DNA from: Pseudogemmobacter bohemicus
GTDB lineage: Bacteria > Pseudomonadota > Alphaproteobacteria > Rhodobacterales > Rhodobacteraceae
DNA: 64,000 nt
Assembly: GCF_003290025.1 (NCBI RefSeq)
Contig: NZ_QNHG01000004.1
Coordinates: 542,058-606,057, forward strand
Direction of reading: 5' to 3'
Both the position numbers and the translations under genes were made by a program. Within the stretch, counting starts at the first letter, position 1; the number at the start of each line of letters is the position of its first letter. Positions 17,191-26,130 of this stretch are shown in pieces. The notes beneath the pieces are model-generated. The model was not told the origin of the DNA. It saw nothing but the letters and a program-made list of their open reading frames with translations, and did no database searches.

Positions 17191-18393
17191 TTATTCCCCG
17201 ATTTTCCCATCGCTGTCCTGCCCGAAAGCGGCCAGCATTGCCAGGAATTTGGCACCCGTCTCGGCCTCTTCCGCTTCGGGGTCGGACCCCAGGACGATCC
17301 CGGCCCCGGCATAAAGCCGCGCCTCGGTCCCCTCGATCTCGGCGCAGCGCAGCGCCAGATACCAGCAACCATCGCCATTGGCCTCAAGCCAGCCGACAGC
17401 GCCGGCATAAAAGTCGCGGGCATAGCCTTCAAGTTCGGGCAGCGCCGCCTCGGCCGCCGCGCGCGGCAGGCCGCAAACGGCAGGTGTCGGATGCAAGGCC
17501 GCGAGGAGATCCGCACAGGGCGTGGCAGGGTCGCGCAGCACGCCCTCGATCCGTGTCCCCAGATGCCACATCCGCGCGGTTGCGCTGAGCGTCACCCCAT
17601 CGGGTGCGGCCAGCGTCGCGCAGAAGGGCACCAGCGTGTCCAGCACCATCTCGGCCGCCATCGCATGTTCGCGCCGGTCTTTGTCCGAGCGCAAAAGCGC
17701 CTCGCCCGCCGCACGATCAGACTGCGGGTCTGTTGCGCGCCGCGCCGATCCGGCCAGCGGATGCGAGGCAACCAGCGATCCGCGTTTCTCGACCAGCAGC
17801 TCCGGTGTGGCGCCGATCAGGCGGCGCGGCCGGCCCGGGGCGCGTGGCCTGAGTGGCACCGAGAACAGCGTCGCCAGCCCGTCACGCCGCATCATCGAGA
17901 ACAGCGCCTCGGGATCATGCGGCGTATCGGCGCTGAGAACCAGGCTGCGCGACAGCACGATCTTGGAAAATTCCCCCGCAGCGATGCGGGCGACGGCAGC
18001 GGATACCGCATCACGATAATGGCGGGCGGGAGGCTCTGCCCGGATCCTGAGGGCGGCGCGCGGGGCGGCGGGGATAGCGCCGGAGCCGGGGGGCATCGCG
18101 ACAAGGGTGCCGGGCTGGAACAGGCAATCCGCCGCCTCGCGGTGATAGGGGACCGCACCGGCCAGCAATTGCGGCCCGTCATGCCCGGCCGCAAAGAAAG
18201 CCGCCGCCCGGGCGGCAAGCCCGTCCAACGGGCCGGCAGGCAAATGCCGCCGCGCCGGGCCAAGCGCCAGCGCATGATGCGGGCCGCTGATCAGGAAGTC
18301 CGGCGCTTTCGCAGCCAGCGCCGCGTCAGAGGGCATCAGCGCCGCCGCAACAGTTGTGATACCAAGGGCGGTGGCACAGGCAGGGATGGTCAT
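17191..18393 (-). CDS. entC: Isochorismate synthase
   Basis: The chorismate-binding domain is evident: SKIVLSRSLVL, ATPELLVEKRG, HPLAGSARR, EHAMAAEMVLD, LHPTPAVCGLPR, GWLEANGDGCWY and YAGAGIVLGSDPEAE. This set matches EntC/DhbC rather than anthranilate synthase. I chose ATG 18393 (400 residues, GAGA upstream); 18414 and 18336 are also possible. It converts chorismate to isochorismate as the first step of DHB synthesis. Confidence 0.88.
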   Translation of the reverse strand: MTIPACATALGITTVAAALMPSDAALAAKAPDFLISGPHHALALGPARRHLPAGPLDGLAARAAAFFAAGHDGPQLLAGAVPYHREAADCLFQPGTLVAMPPGSGAIPAAPRAALRIRAEPPARHYRDAVSAAVARIAAGEFSKIVLSRSLVLSADTPHDPEALFSMMRRDGLATLFSVPLRPRAPGRPRRLIGATPELLVEKRGSLVASHPLAGSARRATDPQSDRAAGEALLRSDKDRREHAMAAEMVLDTLVPFCATLAAPDGVTLSATARMWHLGTRIEGVLRDPATPCADLLAALHPTPAVCGLPRAAAEAALPELEGYARDFYAGAVGWLEANGDGCWYLALRCAEIEGTEARLYAGAGIVLGSDPEAEEAETGAKFLAMLAAFGQDSDGKIGE

Positions 18394-18588
18394 CAGGCGA
18401 TCTCGCATCAGCATAGCCGCGTGGGCGCGGCGCTCCGGATCGCTTGGGCAGAGTTTCCACGCGGAAAGACTGCACCTGGCTGACGGCTACAACGTGCCCC
18501 GGCCCGCCTTCCGTCGCGCTAAAGTCACAAATTGTCAAGATTTTGCGCGCGACTGAGGGCGGGGGCCCCGCAAAGGTGACGGCGGCGG
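18394..18588. other. Intergenic region, likely entCBA promoter
   Basis: On the minus strand a TTGACA element (18533-18538) and an ACAATTTGT near-palindrome lie about 140 bp before entC. I could not find a convincing -10 box or a Fur, Irr or RirA box by eye. No gene is seen here. Confidence 0.3.
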
Positions 18589-20160
18589 TCAGTGCCCGCC
18601 CCCTCCACCACTGGCACCCCTTCCGGCCCGGGCCGGCGGTCGCATTGCCAGCGCCATCACCGCAAGCCCCATGAAAAGAACGGTCAGCAGCGTGAAGATG
18701 TCGATGAAGGACATGATCGCCGCCTGCCCCGCCACTTTCCCCGCCATCTGCGCCAGCGCCGCATCCGGGTTCAGCCCGTTGGCCGCCAGGTTCTGGCGCA
18801 TCATCTCAAGCTGCCGCAGCGCCTCGGGATTGGCCCAGTTCACCGCCTCATCCAGCCGGGCCGTGTGCAGCGCGCGGCGGTCGGTCAGGATGGTGTTGAT
18901 CATTGCCAGCCCCACCGCGCCGCCCAGGTTGCGCATCAGGTTGTAAAGCCCCGAGGCCGATTTCATCTTTGCCGGCGGCAATGTGCCAAGCGCCAGGTTG
19001 TTGATCGGCACCATGCAGATCATCAGCGAGATGCCGCGCAGCACCTGGGGCCAGAACAGCTCGTTGAAATCCCAGTCAGCGGTCATATGGGTCAGCATCC
19101 AGGACGAGCTGCCAAAGCCGATAAAGCCAGCCAGCAGCATGACGCGCAGGTCGATCTTTGACGCCAGCATCCCCGCGAAAGGCGCAGTGAAGAACATGGC
19201 AAGGCCCGAGACAAACACCGTCTCGCCGATCATCAGGCTGTCATAGCCGCGCACCGCCGAGAGATAGAGCGGGTAGAGATATGTCATGCCGTAAAGGCCG
19301 ATCCCCATCACGAAGGAGAACACCGATCCGACCGCAAAATTGGTGTTGGAGAAGGCCGAGAAATCCACCACCGGCTCTTCGCGGGTGAAAGCGCGCCAGA
19401 AGGTGAGGATGCCGCCCGCGACCATCACGACGAAAAGGGTCGCGACCACCTCATCCTGGAACCAGTCATTATTGGGGCCTTCCTCCAGCACATATTCCAT
19501 CGCGCCGAGGAAAGCGGCCAGGGCGACAAGGCCGGTCCAGTCGAATTTCTGAAAGAGCGACCAGTCGGGCTCGTCGAAATCGACCAGAGCGAGGACGCCG
19601 ATGGTCACCGCAATGCCGGCGGGGACGTTCACCAGAAACAGCCAGTGCCAGGACAGCGCATGGCTCAGATAGCCGCCGACCGTTGGCCCGACCGTCGGAG
19701 CCAGCGTCGCCACCAGCCCGATCATCGGCGAGACCACATTGCGCTTTGATGGCGGGAAGATGGTGAAGGCCGCCGCAAAGACCGAGGGGATCATGCCGCC
19801 GCCGAGGAACCCCTGGACGCCGCGCCACAGGATCATCTCATTGATCGAGGTCGAGGTGGCGCAAAGGAAGGAGGCCGCCGTAAACCCCGCCGCCGACAGC
19901 GCAAACAGGTATTTTGTCGACATCATCCGGCCCAGGAGGCCCGAAAGCGGGATCATCACCACTTCGGCGATCAGATAGGAAGTCTGCACCCATGAGATTT
20001 CATCCGACGAGGCCCCCAGCCCCGCCTGGATTTCCGGCAATGAGGCCGAGACGATCTGGATGTCGAGGATCGCCATGAACATCCCGAACACCATGACCAG
20101 AAACGCCGCGACCCGGCGCGGCGACATCTCCGGCTCTGCCAGGCTTGCGGCGACGGACAT
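18589..20160 (-). CDS. DHA2-family MFS efflux transporter (EmrB-like)
   Basis: The 523-residue protein has about 14 hydrophobic segments, motif A-like GLLGRMMSTK and the DHA2 motif C region LAPTVGPTVGGYLS. It overlaps its HlyD partner by 1 bp (TAATG). EmrB-type pumps with EmrA adaptors export toxic aromatics; beside entCBA it may export 2,3-dihydroxybenzoate or a derived siderophore. The tail ends in a glycine run. Confidence 0.9.
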   Translation of the reverse strand: MSVAASLAEPEMSPRRVAAFLVMVFGMFMAILDIQIVSASLPEIQAGLGASSDEISWVQTSYLIAEVVMIPLSGLLGRMMSTKYLFALSAAGFTAASFLCATSTSINEMILWRGVQGFLGGGMIPSVFAAAFTIFPPSKRNVVSPMIGLVATLAPTVGPTVGGYLSHALSWHWLFLVNVPAGIAVTIGVLALVDFDEPDWSLFQKFDWTGLVALAAFLGAMEYVLEEGPNNDWFQDEVVATLFVVMVAGGILTFWRAFTREEPVVDFSAFSNTNFAVGSVFSFVMGIGLYGMTYLYPLYLSAVRGYDSLMIGETVFVSGLAMFFTAPFAGMLASKIDLRVMLLAGFIGFGSSSWMLTHMTADWDFNELFWPQVLRGISLMICMVPINNLALGTLPPAKMKSASGLYNLMRNLGGAVGLAMINTILTDRRALHTARLDEAVNWANPEALRQLEMMRQNLAANGLNPDAALAQMAGKVAGQAAIMSFIDIFTLLTVLFMGLAVMALAMRPPARAGRGASGGGGGH

Positions 20161-21305
20161 TACTCGGCTCCGCTTGCTGCGGCCTCTGGCCCGCCGGTGC
20201 GGGTGTCGATGGAAACCTCTACCGAGAGCCCGGCACGCAGGCCCTTTGTCGCTTCCGGCAGTTCGATCCTGACCGGCACCCGCTGCACGATCTTGGTGAA
20301 ATTGCCGGTGGCATTCTCGGCCGGCAGCAGGGAAAACACGGCGCCCGTGGCGGGTGCCAGCGAGACGACGCGGCCCTTGACCTCATGCCCGTCCAGCGCG
20401 TCGATCCCCACGAGGGCGGTCTGGCCAACGCGGATTTCGGCGAGCTGGGTCTCTTTCAGATTGGCCTCGACATAAAGCCCATGGTCGGGGACCACCGCCG
20501 CCAGACGCGCGCCGGCGCTGACCAGTTCGCCCTGTTTTATGGCGATATTGGCGACCGTGCCGTCAAAGGGCGCCCGCATCACGGTGAATTCCAGATCGCG
20601 CTGCACCTGGGCGACGGCCAGCTCCAGTTCGCGCCGGGTCGCGGCGGTCTCGACCCGCTGCGCCTTCAGCACCTCGACCTGGGCCTTCGCGCCGGTAATC
20701 GCCGCCAGGGCTGCGGTGCGATTCGCCTCAGCGGTCGCCAGCGCTTCATTGGCGTTGTCGAGATCGGCCTGACTAGACACCCGCCGCTCGGCAAGGCCCC
20801 TCACCCGCCCGGCATTGCTTTTCGCCGCCGTCAGCACCGCATCCGAGGCCGCCAGCTGCGCCTCTGCCTGGGTGACGGCGCTTTCGGCCGCATCGACCTG
20901 GGCGTCGATCCGGGCAAGCGTTGCGGTCAGTTCGGTCAGTTTGACCTCGGACTGTTCCAGCGAGATGCGGTAATCGCCATCATCAATGCGAAAGAGCACA
21001 TCGCCCATTGTCACATGCTGGTTGGCAGTGACAGCGATTTCAGAGACATAGCCGGTGATCTTGGACGAGATCAGCGACAGATCCGCCTGGACATAGGCAT
21101 CATCGGTCGAGACCAGAAACCGCCCATTGGTCCACCAGGACCAGCCCTGATAGCCCCCCGCCAGCAAGACGGCCAAAGCAAGGCCACCCAGCACATATTT
21201 CCGGCGCCCCGATTTCGCGGGCGCGGCAGGCGGCACTGCGGCGGTGACGACGGGGCCGGTGGCAGTATCCGGCTGGCTGTTTTCGGGGCGTTCGTGACGG
21301 GACAT
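20160..21305 (-). CDS. HlyD/EmrA-family membrane fusion protein
   Basis: From ATG 21305 this is a 381-residue adaptor: a proline-rich cytoplasmic tail, one membrane helix (YVLGGLALAVLLAGG, about 37-51), biotinyl-lipoyl half VSTDDAYVQADLSLIS, a long coiled coil rich in Ala and Gln (about 110-220), and the second lipoyl half FTVMRAPFDGTVA. It bridges the EmrB-like pump to an outer-membrane channel, which is not encoded nearby. Two TetR-type operators lie upstream. Confidence 0.9.
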   Translation of the reverse strand: MSRHERPENSQPDTATGPVVTAAVPPAAPAKSGRRKYVLGGLALAVLLAGGYQGWSWWTNGRFLVSTDDAYVQADLSLISSKITGYVSEIAVTANQHVTMGDVLFRIDDGDYRISLEQSEVKLTELTATLARIDAQVDAAESAVTQAEAQLAASDAVLTAAKSNAGRVRGLAERRVSSQADLDNANEALATAEANRTAALAAITGAKAQVEVLKAQRVETAATRRELELAVAQVQRDLEFTVMRAPFDGTVANIAIKQGELVSAGARLAAVVPDHGLYVEANLKETQLAEIRVGQTALVGIDALDGHEVKGRVVSLAPATGAVFSLLPAENATGNFTKIVQRVPVRIELPEATKGLRAGLSVEVSIDTRTGGPEAAASGAE

Positions 21306-21331
21306 GAGAGACTCACCCGGCTGAAAATAAC

Positions 21332-21409
21332 TGAACCCAACGGTTCGATACCCCCAGATAATCCTGTATTTCGGGAGATTCAATATTCCATCGAACCACT
21401 CGGTTCGAT
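21332..21409. promoter_or_regulatory. Twin TetR operators between efflux genes and tetR
   Basis: ATCGAACC-ACTC-GGTTCGAT (21390-21409) is a perfect 8-bp inverted repeat, and GAACC-CAAC-GGTTC (21333-21346) repeats its core with the same 4-bp spacer. They sit 13 bp upstream of the tetR start and 28 bp upstream of the adaptor gene, so one regulator can control both directions. Confidence 0.75.
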
Positions 21410-21421
21410 TATATTGCCCCC

Positions 21422-22141
21422 ATGACAAAGCCGCTGCCCAACCCCGTTCTGCCCAGCCCCGTTCTGCCCAGCCCTGCCATGCGCGCGAAACGCCATGCTG
21501 CCGGCACCGATCCGCGCAAGCGCGACCAGATCCTTGCCGGCGCCTGGGCAGAGTTCCGCGCGCATGGCTTTGACGCGACGACGATGAACGGCATCTGCCG
21601 CGCAGCCCTGGTGTCGAAAGGCACGCTCTATGTCTATTTCCAGGGCAAGGAGGACCTTTTCGTCGCCCTGGTCGAGCAGCAGCGCGACCGGCTGACCGGC
21701 CAGCTGGGCTTTGCGCTTTCCGGCCCGGGCGATGTGGCCGCAAAGCTGACCGCCTATGCGGTGGCCCTGGTGACCGTGCTGACTTCGGACGAGATGCTGC
21801 GCGCCCAGCGGATCGTCGTCGCCGTGGCCGAGCGGATGCCCGATCTCGCGCAGCGCTTTTACGATGCGGGCGGGCGCCATGTGCTGGGCCGGCTGGCGCG
21901 CTGGCTCGCCGAGGCGACCGAAGCCGGCGTTCTCGCAACCCCCGAGCCCATCCGCGCCGCGCAACAATTCACCGAACTCGCCATGGCCGGGGTCTGGCGC
22001 CAGCGCCTGTTCGGCGTGCTGCGCGAGCCGCCCGATGAGGCCGCCATTACCGCCCTCGCCGCCGATGCGGTGCGGATCTTCCTCGCCGCCTATGCCGGCA
22101 AGGCGCCGCCCGACAGCTGGCAAAGCACCGCAGGCTTCTGA
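21422..22141 (+). CDS. TetR-family regulator of the efflux operon
   Basis: The 239-residue protein has a TetR helix-turn-helix (KRDQILAGAWAEFRAHGFDATTMNG, then VSKGTLYVYFQGKEDLFVAL; about 33-85) and an all-helical ligand domain. The N-terminus contains a short repeat (NPVLPSPVLPSP), so the true start may be Met20 at 21479; neither start has a good ribosome site. Divergent from the EmrAB pair with two matched operators between, so it likely represses both. Confidence 0.88.
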   Translation: MTKPLPNPVLPSPVLPSPAMRAKRHAAGTDPRKRDQILAGAWAEFRAHGFDATTMNGICRAALVSKGTLYVYFQGKEDLFVALVEQQRDRLTGQLGFALSGPGDVAAKLTAYAVALVTVLTSDEMLRAQRIVVAVAERMPDLAQRFYDAGGRHVLGRLARWLAEATEAGVLATPEPIRAAQQFTELAMAGVWRQRLFGVLREPPDEAAITALAADAVRIFLAAYAGKAPPDSWQSTAGF

Positions 22142-22314
22142 CCGCCCCTCTGGCCCGGCGCAGGCGGTTTTTGAACAGAACTGCTGTAAAACGCAGCAAC
22201 CGGCGGCAACGCTTTCCCGGCCCGGCTTGCCACATCGGGGAAACTCTGACAGATCGACCCTATACCTGACAAACTTAGTTGGAAATCGGGCAAGTGGTGC
22301 AGAACGGAACAGCG
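22142..22314. other. Intergenic leader of the siderophore uptake operon
   Basis: It contains a CTGACAAA element (22266-22273) similar to ones before entC and the AraC gene, which may be -35 boxes. A small imperfect hairpin (TGCTG/CAGCA) lies near 22185. No gene is seen. Confidence 0.3.
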
Positions 22315-23151
22315 ATGCACAGCGGAACGAGTGCCGCATCCAACCCCGGATACGAAACCGGATCCGGGGCCGGTCTTATCGCGGTCCGCTCCCTCTCGGT
22401 TCTGCGTGGCGGGCGCCAGGTGCTGCATGATCTGACGCTTGAGATCCGGCCGGCGGCGCTGACCGTGCTGATCGGCCCCAATGGCTGCGGGAAATCGACG
22501 CTTCTGAAAACCATCGCCCGCCTGTTGCCACCGTCATCGGGCGGGGTCAGCATTGGCGGGCGGCCGCTGGACCGGCTGGGCGGGCGCGAGGCGGCGCGCG
22601 CCATGGCGTTGTTGCCGCAAAGCCCGGTCCTGCCCGAAGGGCTGCGGGTGCGCGACCTGATCGCGCTTGGCCGCCACCCCTGGCGCGGACTGTTGCGCAG
22701 CTGGTCGCCCGAGGATGACGCCGCGATCGCCCGCGCCATGGCGGAGACGGGCGTGACAACGCTGGCCGACCGCCCGGTCGAGGCGCTGTCGGGCGGCCAG
22801 CGCCAGCGCTGCTGGATCGCGATGGTGCTGGCGCAGGAGACCGGCATCCTGATGCTTGACGAGCCGACGACCTGGCTCGACCTCTCGGTGCAGATGGAGA
22901 TCATGGCGATCCTTGCGCGGCGGGCAAAGGCCGGCGCGACGGTGCTGGTGGTGCTGCATGAGCTGAACCTGGCGGCGGCTTTCGCCGACCGGATGGTGAT
23001 GATGAAGGACGGCCGCATCCTTGCGGATGGACCGCCGGACGCGGTGATGACGGCGGAGACCCTGGCGGCGATCTTCGGGCTGAGCGCCGATATCCTGCAA
23101 GATCCGCTGACCGGCCGCCCGGTCTGCCTGCCGCGCGGCACAAGGGTATGA
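22315..23151 (+). CDS. Iron-siderophore ABC transporter ATP-binding protein (FepC/FhuC type)
   Basis: I use ATG 22315 (278 residues); a TTG at 22279 is an alternative. Walker A GPNGCGKSTLLK, signature LSGGQRQR, Walker B GILMLDEPTTWLD and H-loop LHELNLAAAFADR are all present, with the short FepC-type length. It powers uptake through the two FecCD permeases that follow with 4-bp ATGA overlaps. Confidence 0.92.
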   Translation: MHSGTSAASNPGYETGSGAGLIAVRSLSVLRGGRQVLHDLTLEIRPAALTVLIGPNGCGKSTLLKTIARLLPPSSGGVSIGGRPLDRLGGREAARAMALLPQSPVLPEGLRVRDLIALGRHPWRGLLRSWSPEDDAAIARAMAETGVTTLADRPVEALSGGQRQRCWIAMVLAQETGILMLDEPTTWLDLSVQMEIMAILARRAKAGATVLVVLHELNLAAAFADRMVMMKDGRILADGPPDAVMTAETLAAIFGLSADILQDPLTGRPVCLPRGTRV

Positions 23152-24134
23152 CGACAGGCCGGGCGAGACTGCCGCTGCTCCTTGCCGCCGCGCTGATCGC
23201 CGCACTGGCGCTGCATCTGACATTCGGCGCGGTTTCCATGCCGCTGTCGCAGGTCTGGCAGGGGTTGAGCGGCGGTGATGACCTCAGTTTCGAGGCGGCG
23301 GTGGTGCGTGAGCTGCGCCTGCCCCGCGCCATTGCTGCCGCACTGGCCGGGGCGGGGCTGGCAGCGGCAGGTGTGCTGATGCAGGCGGTGACCCGAAACC
23401 CGCTGGCCGAGCCGGGGCTGTTCGGTCTTTTGGCCGGGGCGGCGCTGGCGGTGCTTTTGGGCCGCACCATCCCCGCGCTCGCCTCGCCCGACTGGCTGGC
23501 GCCGCTGGCCGCACTTGGCAGCCTTGCGGGCGCCGGCCTCGTCTGGGCGCTGGTGCGCGCCGCAGGCGACGGGGGCGGGCTGTTGCTGCCCGCCCTGGCC
23601 GGTTCGGCGGTGACGGCCTTCCTCGTGGCGCTGACGACACTGATCTCGCTGATGGATGCACGGGCTTTCGAGGATATGCGGATCTGGCTTTCCGGATCAC
23701 TCGCCGGGCTGCGGCTGCCGGTGCTGGCCTGGATCGCCCCCTGGGCGCTGGCGGGCCTCGCACTGGCGGCACTGGTGGGGCCACGTCTCACCATCCTCAC
23801 CATGGGGGATGAGGCCGCAACCGGGCTGGGCCTGAACCCGGGGCGGCTGCGCGCGATGGCGCTGGCCTCGGTGGTGGTGATGACGGCGGCGGCGGTGGCG
23901 ATGGCCGGCCCCCTTGGCTTTGTCGGGCTGACCGTGCCGCATCTTCTGCGCCTGACCGGGCCGATGGATCAAAGCCGCCTCCTGCGGCTTTCGATGCTGG
24001 CTGGCGCCGCCTATCTGGTGCTGGCCGATACGCTCGCGCGGGTGCTGATCGCCCCGGTCGAGGTCTCTGCCGGCATCCTGACCGCGCTGATCGGCGCGCC
24101 GGTTCTGGTGGCACTGGTGAGGATGCGGGCATGA
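23148..24134 (+). CDS. FecCD-family iron-siderophore permease
   Basis: The 328-residue inner-membrane protein has the FecCD signature LRLPRAIAAALAGAGLAAAG near 46 and VTRNPLAEPGLFGLLAGAAL near 77, with about nine to ten hydrophobic segments. It forms the channel with the following permease; coupling is by ATGA at both ends. Confidence 0.92.
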   Translation: MTTGRARLPLLLAAALIAALALHLTFGAVSMPLSQVWQGLSGGDDLSFEAAVVRELRLPRAIAAALAGAGLAAAGVLMQAVTRNPLAEPGLFGLLAGAALAVLLGRTIPALASPDWLAPLAALGSLAGAGLVWALVRAAGDGGGLLLPALAGSAVTAFLVALTTLISLMDARAFEDMRIWLSGSLAGLRLPVLAWIAPWALAGLALAALVGPRLTILTMGDEAATGLGLNPGRLRAMALASVVVMTAAAVAMAGPLGFVGLTVPHLLRLTGPMDQSRLLRLSMLAGAAYLVLADTLARVLIAPVEVSAGILTALIGAPVLVALVRMRA

Positions 24135-25189
24135 GGCAGGTGCGGCTTTCGGCCTTTGGCGGGCGCCTCGCGCTGGAACCTTCGTGCCCCGGGCTGATCG
24201 CGCTGGCGCTGATGATCCTGGCGCTGGCGGCGCTGCTGGTGGCGAGTGTGGTGCTGGGATCGGACGGGCCTTCGCCCCGCGCGGCGCTGGCGGCGCTGTT
24301 CGGATCGGGCGACGCCCAGGCGCTGCTGGTGACGGGCGAGTTCCGCCTGCCCCGCGCGCTGGTCGCGTTGCTGGCCGGCGGGCTGTTGGGCCTTGCCGGA
24401 GCGCTGACCCAGGGTGCCACCCGCAACCCGCTGGCCGATCCGGCGCTGCTGGGGATCAGCCAGGGCGCTGCACTGACGGTGATCGCACTGGCGGTGCTGG
24501 CGCCGGGCCTTGGAGGCAACTGGGGCGACAGCTGGCGACCGGCGGCGGCCTTTGCGGGCGGGCTGGGCATTGCCGGGCTGATCCTCGCGCTGTCCATTGA
24601 GCGCGACGGCGCCGGGCCGGTGCGGCTTTTGCTGATCGGGATCGGGGTCGCGGCCTTCCTTGGCGCTATGACCACGGCGCTTTTGACCTATGGCGGCGTG
24701 AATGAGGCGCATTCGGCGCTGGCCTGGATCGCGGGCTCGGTGCGCAATGCCGGCTGGAGCGCGGTCTGGCTGCTGGCCTGGCTGACGCCGCTTGCCGGCC
24801 TGATCGCGCTGCTGGCGGTCCGGCCCCTGGCGGTGCTGCGGCTGGGGGATGAGCTGGCCACCACGCTGGGGCACCGCGCCGGGCAAAGCCGCATGGCCCT
24901 GATGGCGGGGGCGGCGGCACTGGCGGCGGCCTCGGTCTCGGTGGTGGGGCCGATTGCCTTTACCGGTCTTGTCGCGCCGCATCTGGCCGCAAGGCTGGCA
25001 CCGGCCGGCCCCGGCCTGCATCTGGCGCTGTCCTGGGCGGCGGGCGCCGGGCTGACCGGGCTGGCCGATCTGGCGGGGCGCACCCTCTTTGCACCCGCGC
25101 AGGTGCCGGCGGGCCTTGTGACCGCGCTGGCCGGCGCGCCGCTGATGGCCTTCCTGATGATCCGCAGCTTTGGGAGAAAGCCGGAATGA
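24131..25189 (+). CDS. FecCD-family iron-siderophore permease, second subunit
   Basis: The 352-residue protein repeats the family hallmarks: FRLPRALVALLAGGLLGLAG, GATRNPLADPALLGISQGA and GPIAFTGLVAPHLA, and is largely hydrophobic. It overlaps both neighbours by 4 bp, so the importer is heteromeric as in FepDG. Confidence 0.92.
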   Translation: MRQVRLSAFGGRLALEPSCPGLIALALMILALAALLVASVVLGSDGPSPRAALAALFGSGDAQALLVTGEFRLPRALVALLAGGLLGLAGALTQGATRNPLADPALLGISQGAALTVIALAVLAPGLGGNWGDSWRPAAAFAGGLGIAGLILALSIERDGAGPVRLLLIGIGVAAFLGAMTTALLTYGGVNEAHSALAWIAGSVRNAGWSAVWLLAWLTPLAGLIALLAVRPLAVLRLGDELATTLGHRAGQSRMALMAGAAALAAASVSVVGPIAFTGLVAPHLAARLAPAGPGLHLALSWAAGAGLTGLADLAGRTLFAPAQVPAGLVTALAGAPLMAFLMIRSFGRKPE

Positions 25190-26130
25190 AAGCCCTCGCT
25201 TTGCTTTTGTCCCTGACCGCCGCCCCGGCCCTGGCACAGGATTTCCCGCTGACCATCGCGCATAAATTCGGCGAGACCACCATCCCCGAACGGCCCGCAA
25301 GGGTGGCTTCCGTCGATTTCACCGGCGCCGATGACCTGCTGGCCCTTGGGGTGCAGCCGGTGGTGATCCGCGACTGGTATGGTGATTTTCCGGGCGCGCT
25401 CTGGCCCTGGGCTTCGGCCCTGTCGACCAGGGTGCCCTCGATCCTGCGCGGCGAGATCAATTACGAACAGATCGCGGCGCAGGATCCCGATGTGATCATC
25501 GCGCTCTGGTCGGGGATCGGCTCGGCCGATTACGCCCAGCTCAGCCGCATCGCGCCGGTGGTGGCGGTGCCGGCGGGCATGGGTGATTTCTCGCTGCCCT
25601 GGGAGGAGCGCGCTGTGATCGCCGGCCGCGCCATCGGGCGCGAGACCGAGGCGAAAGCCCAGGTCGCCGCGATCAATGCGCGGATCACGGCCCTGCGCAA
25701 CGCCCATCCCGACTGGCAGCGGCGCAGCGCCAGCGTCGTGTGGTTCCTTGGGGGCGGTCTCGGCGCCTATACCGCCTCGGATGTGCGGGTGCAGATCATG
25801 GCGCGGCTGGGCTTTTCGATGCCCGAACGGCTGGCGGAGCAGCAGGGCGGCGACGGCTTTTCGCTGCCTTTGTCGGAAGAGGCCATCGGCATTCTTGAGG
25901 CCGATCTGATCCTCTGGACCATGGCCGATGGCGATATGTCGGCACCGGACCGTGTCGTCACCCGCCCCTTTTTGCGCACCGCCAAAGCCGGGCGCGAGAT
26001 CTTTGCCGGCAAGCTGCTGACGGGCGCGATGTCGCATGCCTCGCTCTTGAGCCTGCCCTATGCGCTGGACCGGCTGGAGCCGGCAATCGGGGCCGCGCTT
26101 GAGGGCCAGGGGCCGGTCCGGATCGAATGA
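25186..26130 (+). CDS. Periplasmic iron-siderophore binding protein (FecB/FhuD type)
   Basis: A signal peptide is clear (MKALALLLSLTAAPALAQ, cleavage after ALA). The 314-residue protein has the PERPARVASVDFTGADDLLALG start of the class III binding fold and a long backbone helix. It lacks a lipobox Cys, so it is soluble. It would deliver ferric siderophore to the FecCD permeases encoded just upstream. Confidence 0.9.
   Translation: MKALALLLSLTAAPALAQDFPLTIAHKFGETTIPERPARVASVDFTGADDLLALGVQPVVIRDWYGDFPGALWPWASALSTRVPSILRGEINYEQIAAQDPDVIIALWSGIGSADYAQLSRIAPVVAVPAGMGDFSLPWEERAVIAGRAIGRETEAKAQVAAINARITALRNAHPDWQRRSASVVWFLGGGLGAYTASDVRVQIMARLGFSMPERLAEQQGGDGFSLPLSEEAIGILEADLILWTMADGDMSAPDRVVTRPFLRTAKAGREIFAGKLLTGAMSHASLLSLPYALDRLEPAIGAALEGQGPVRIE

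Noticed and set aside
18531-22273. YTGACAA elements before entC, the uptake operon and the AraC gene as a shared iron box
   Set aside because: They agree over only about 7 bases and look like -35 boxes; no inverted repeat of Fur, Irr or RirA type supports an iron box.
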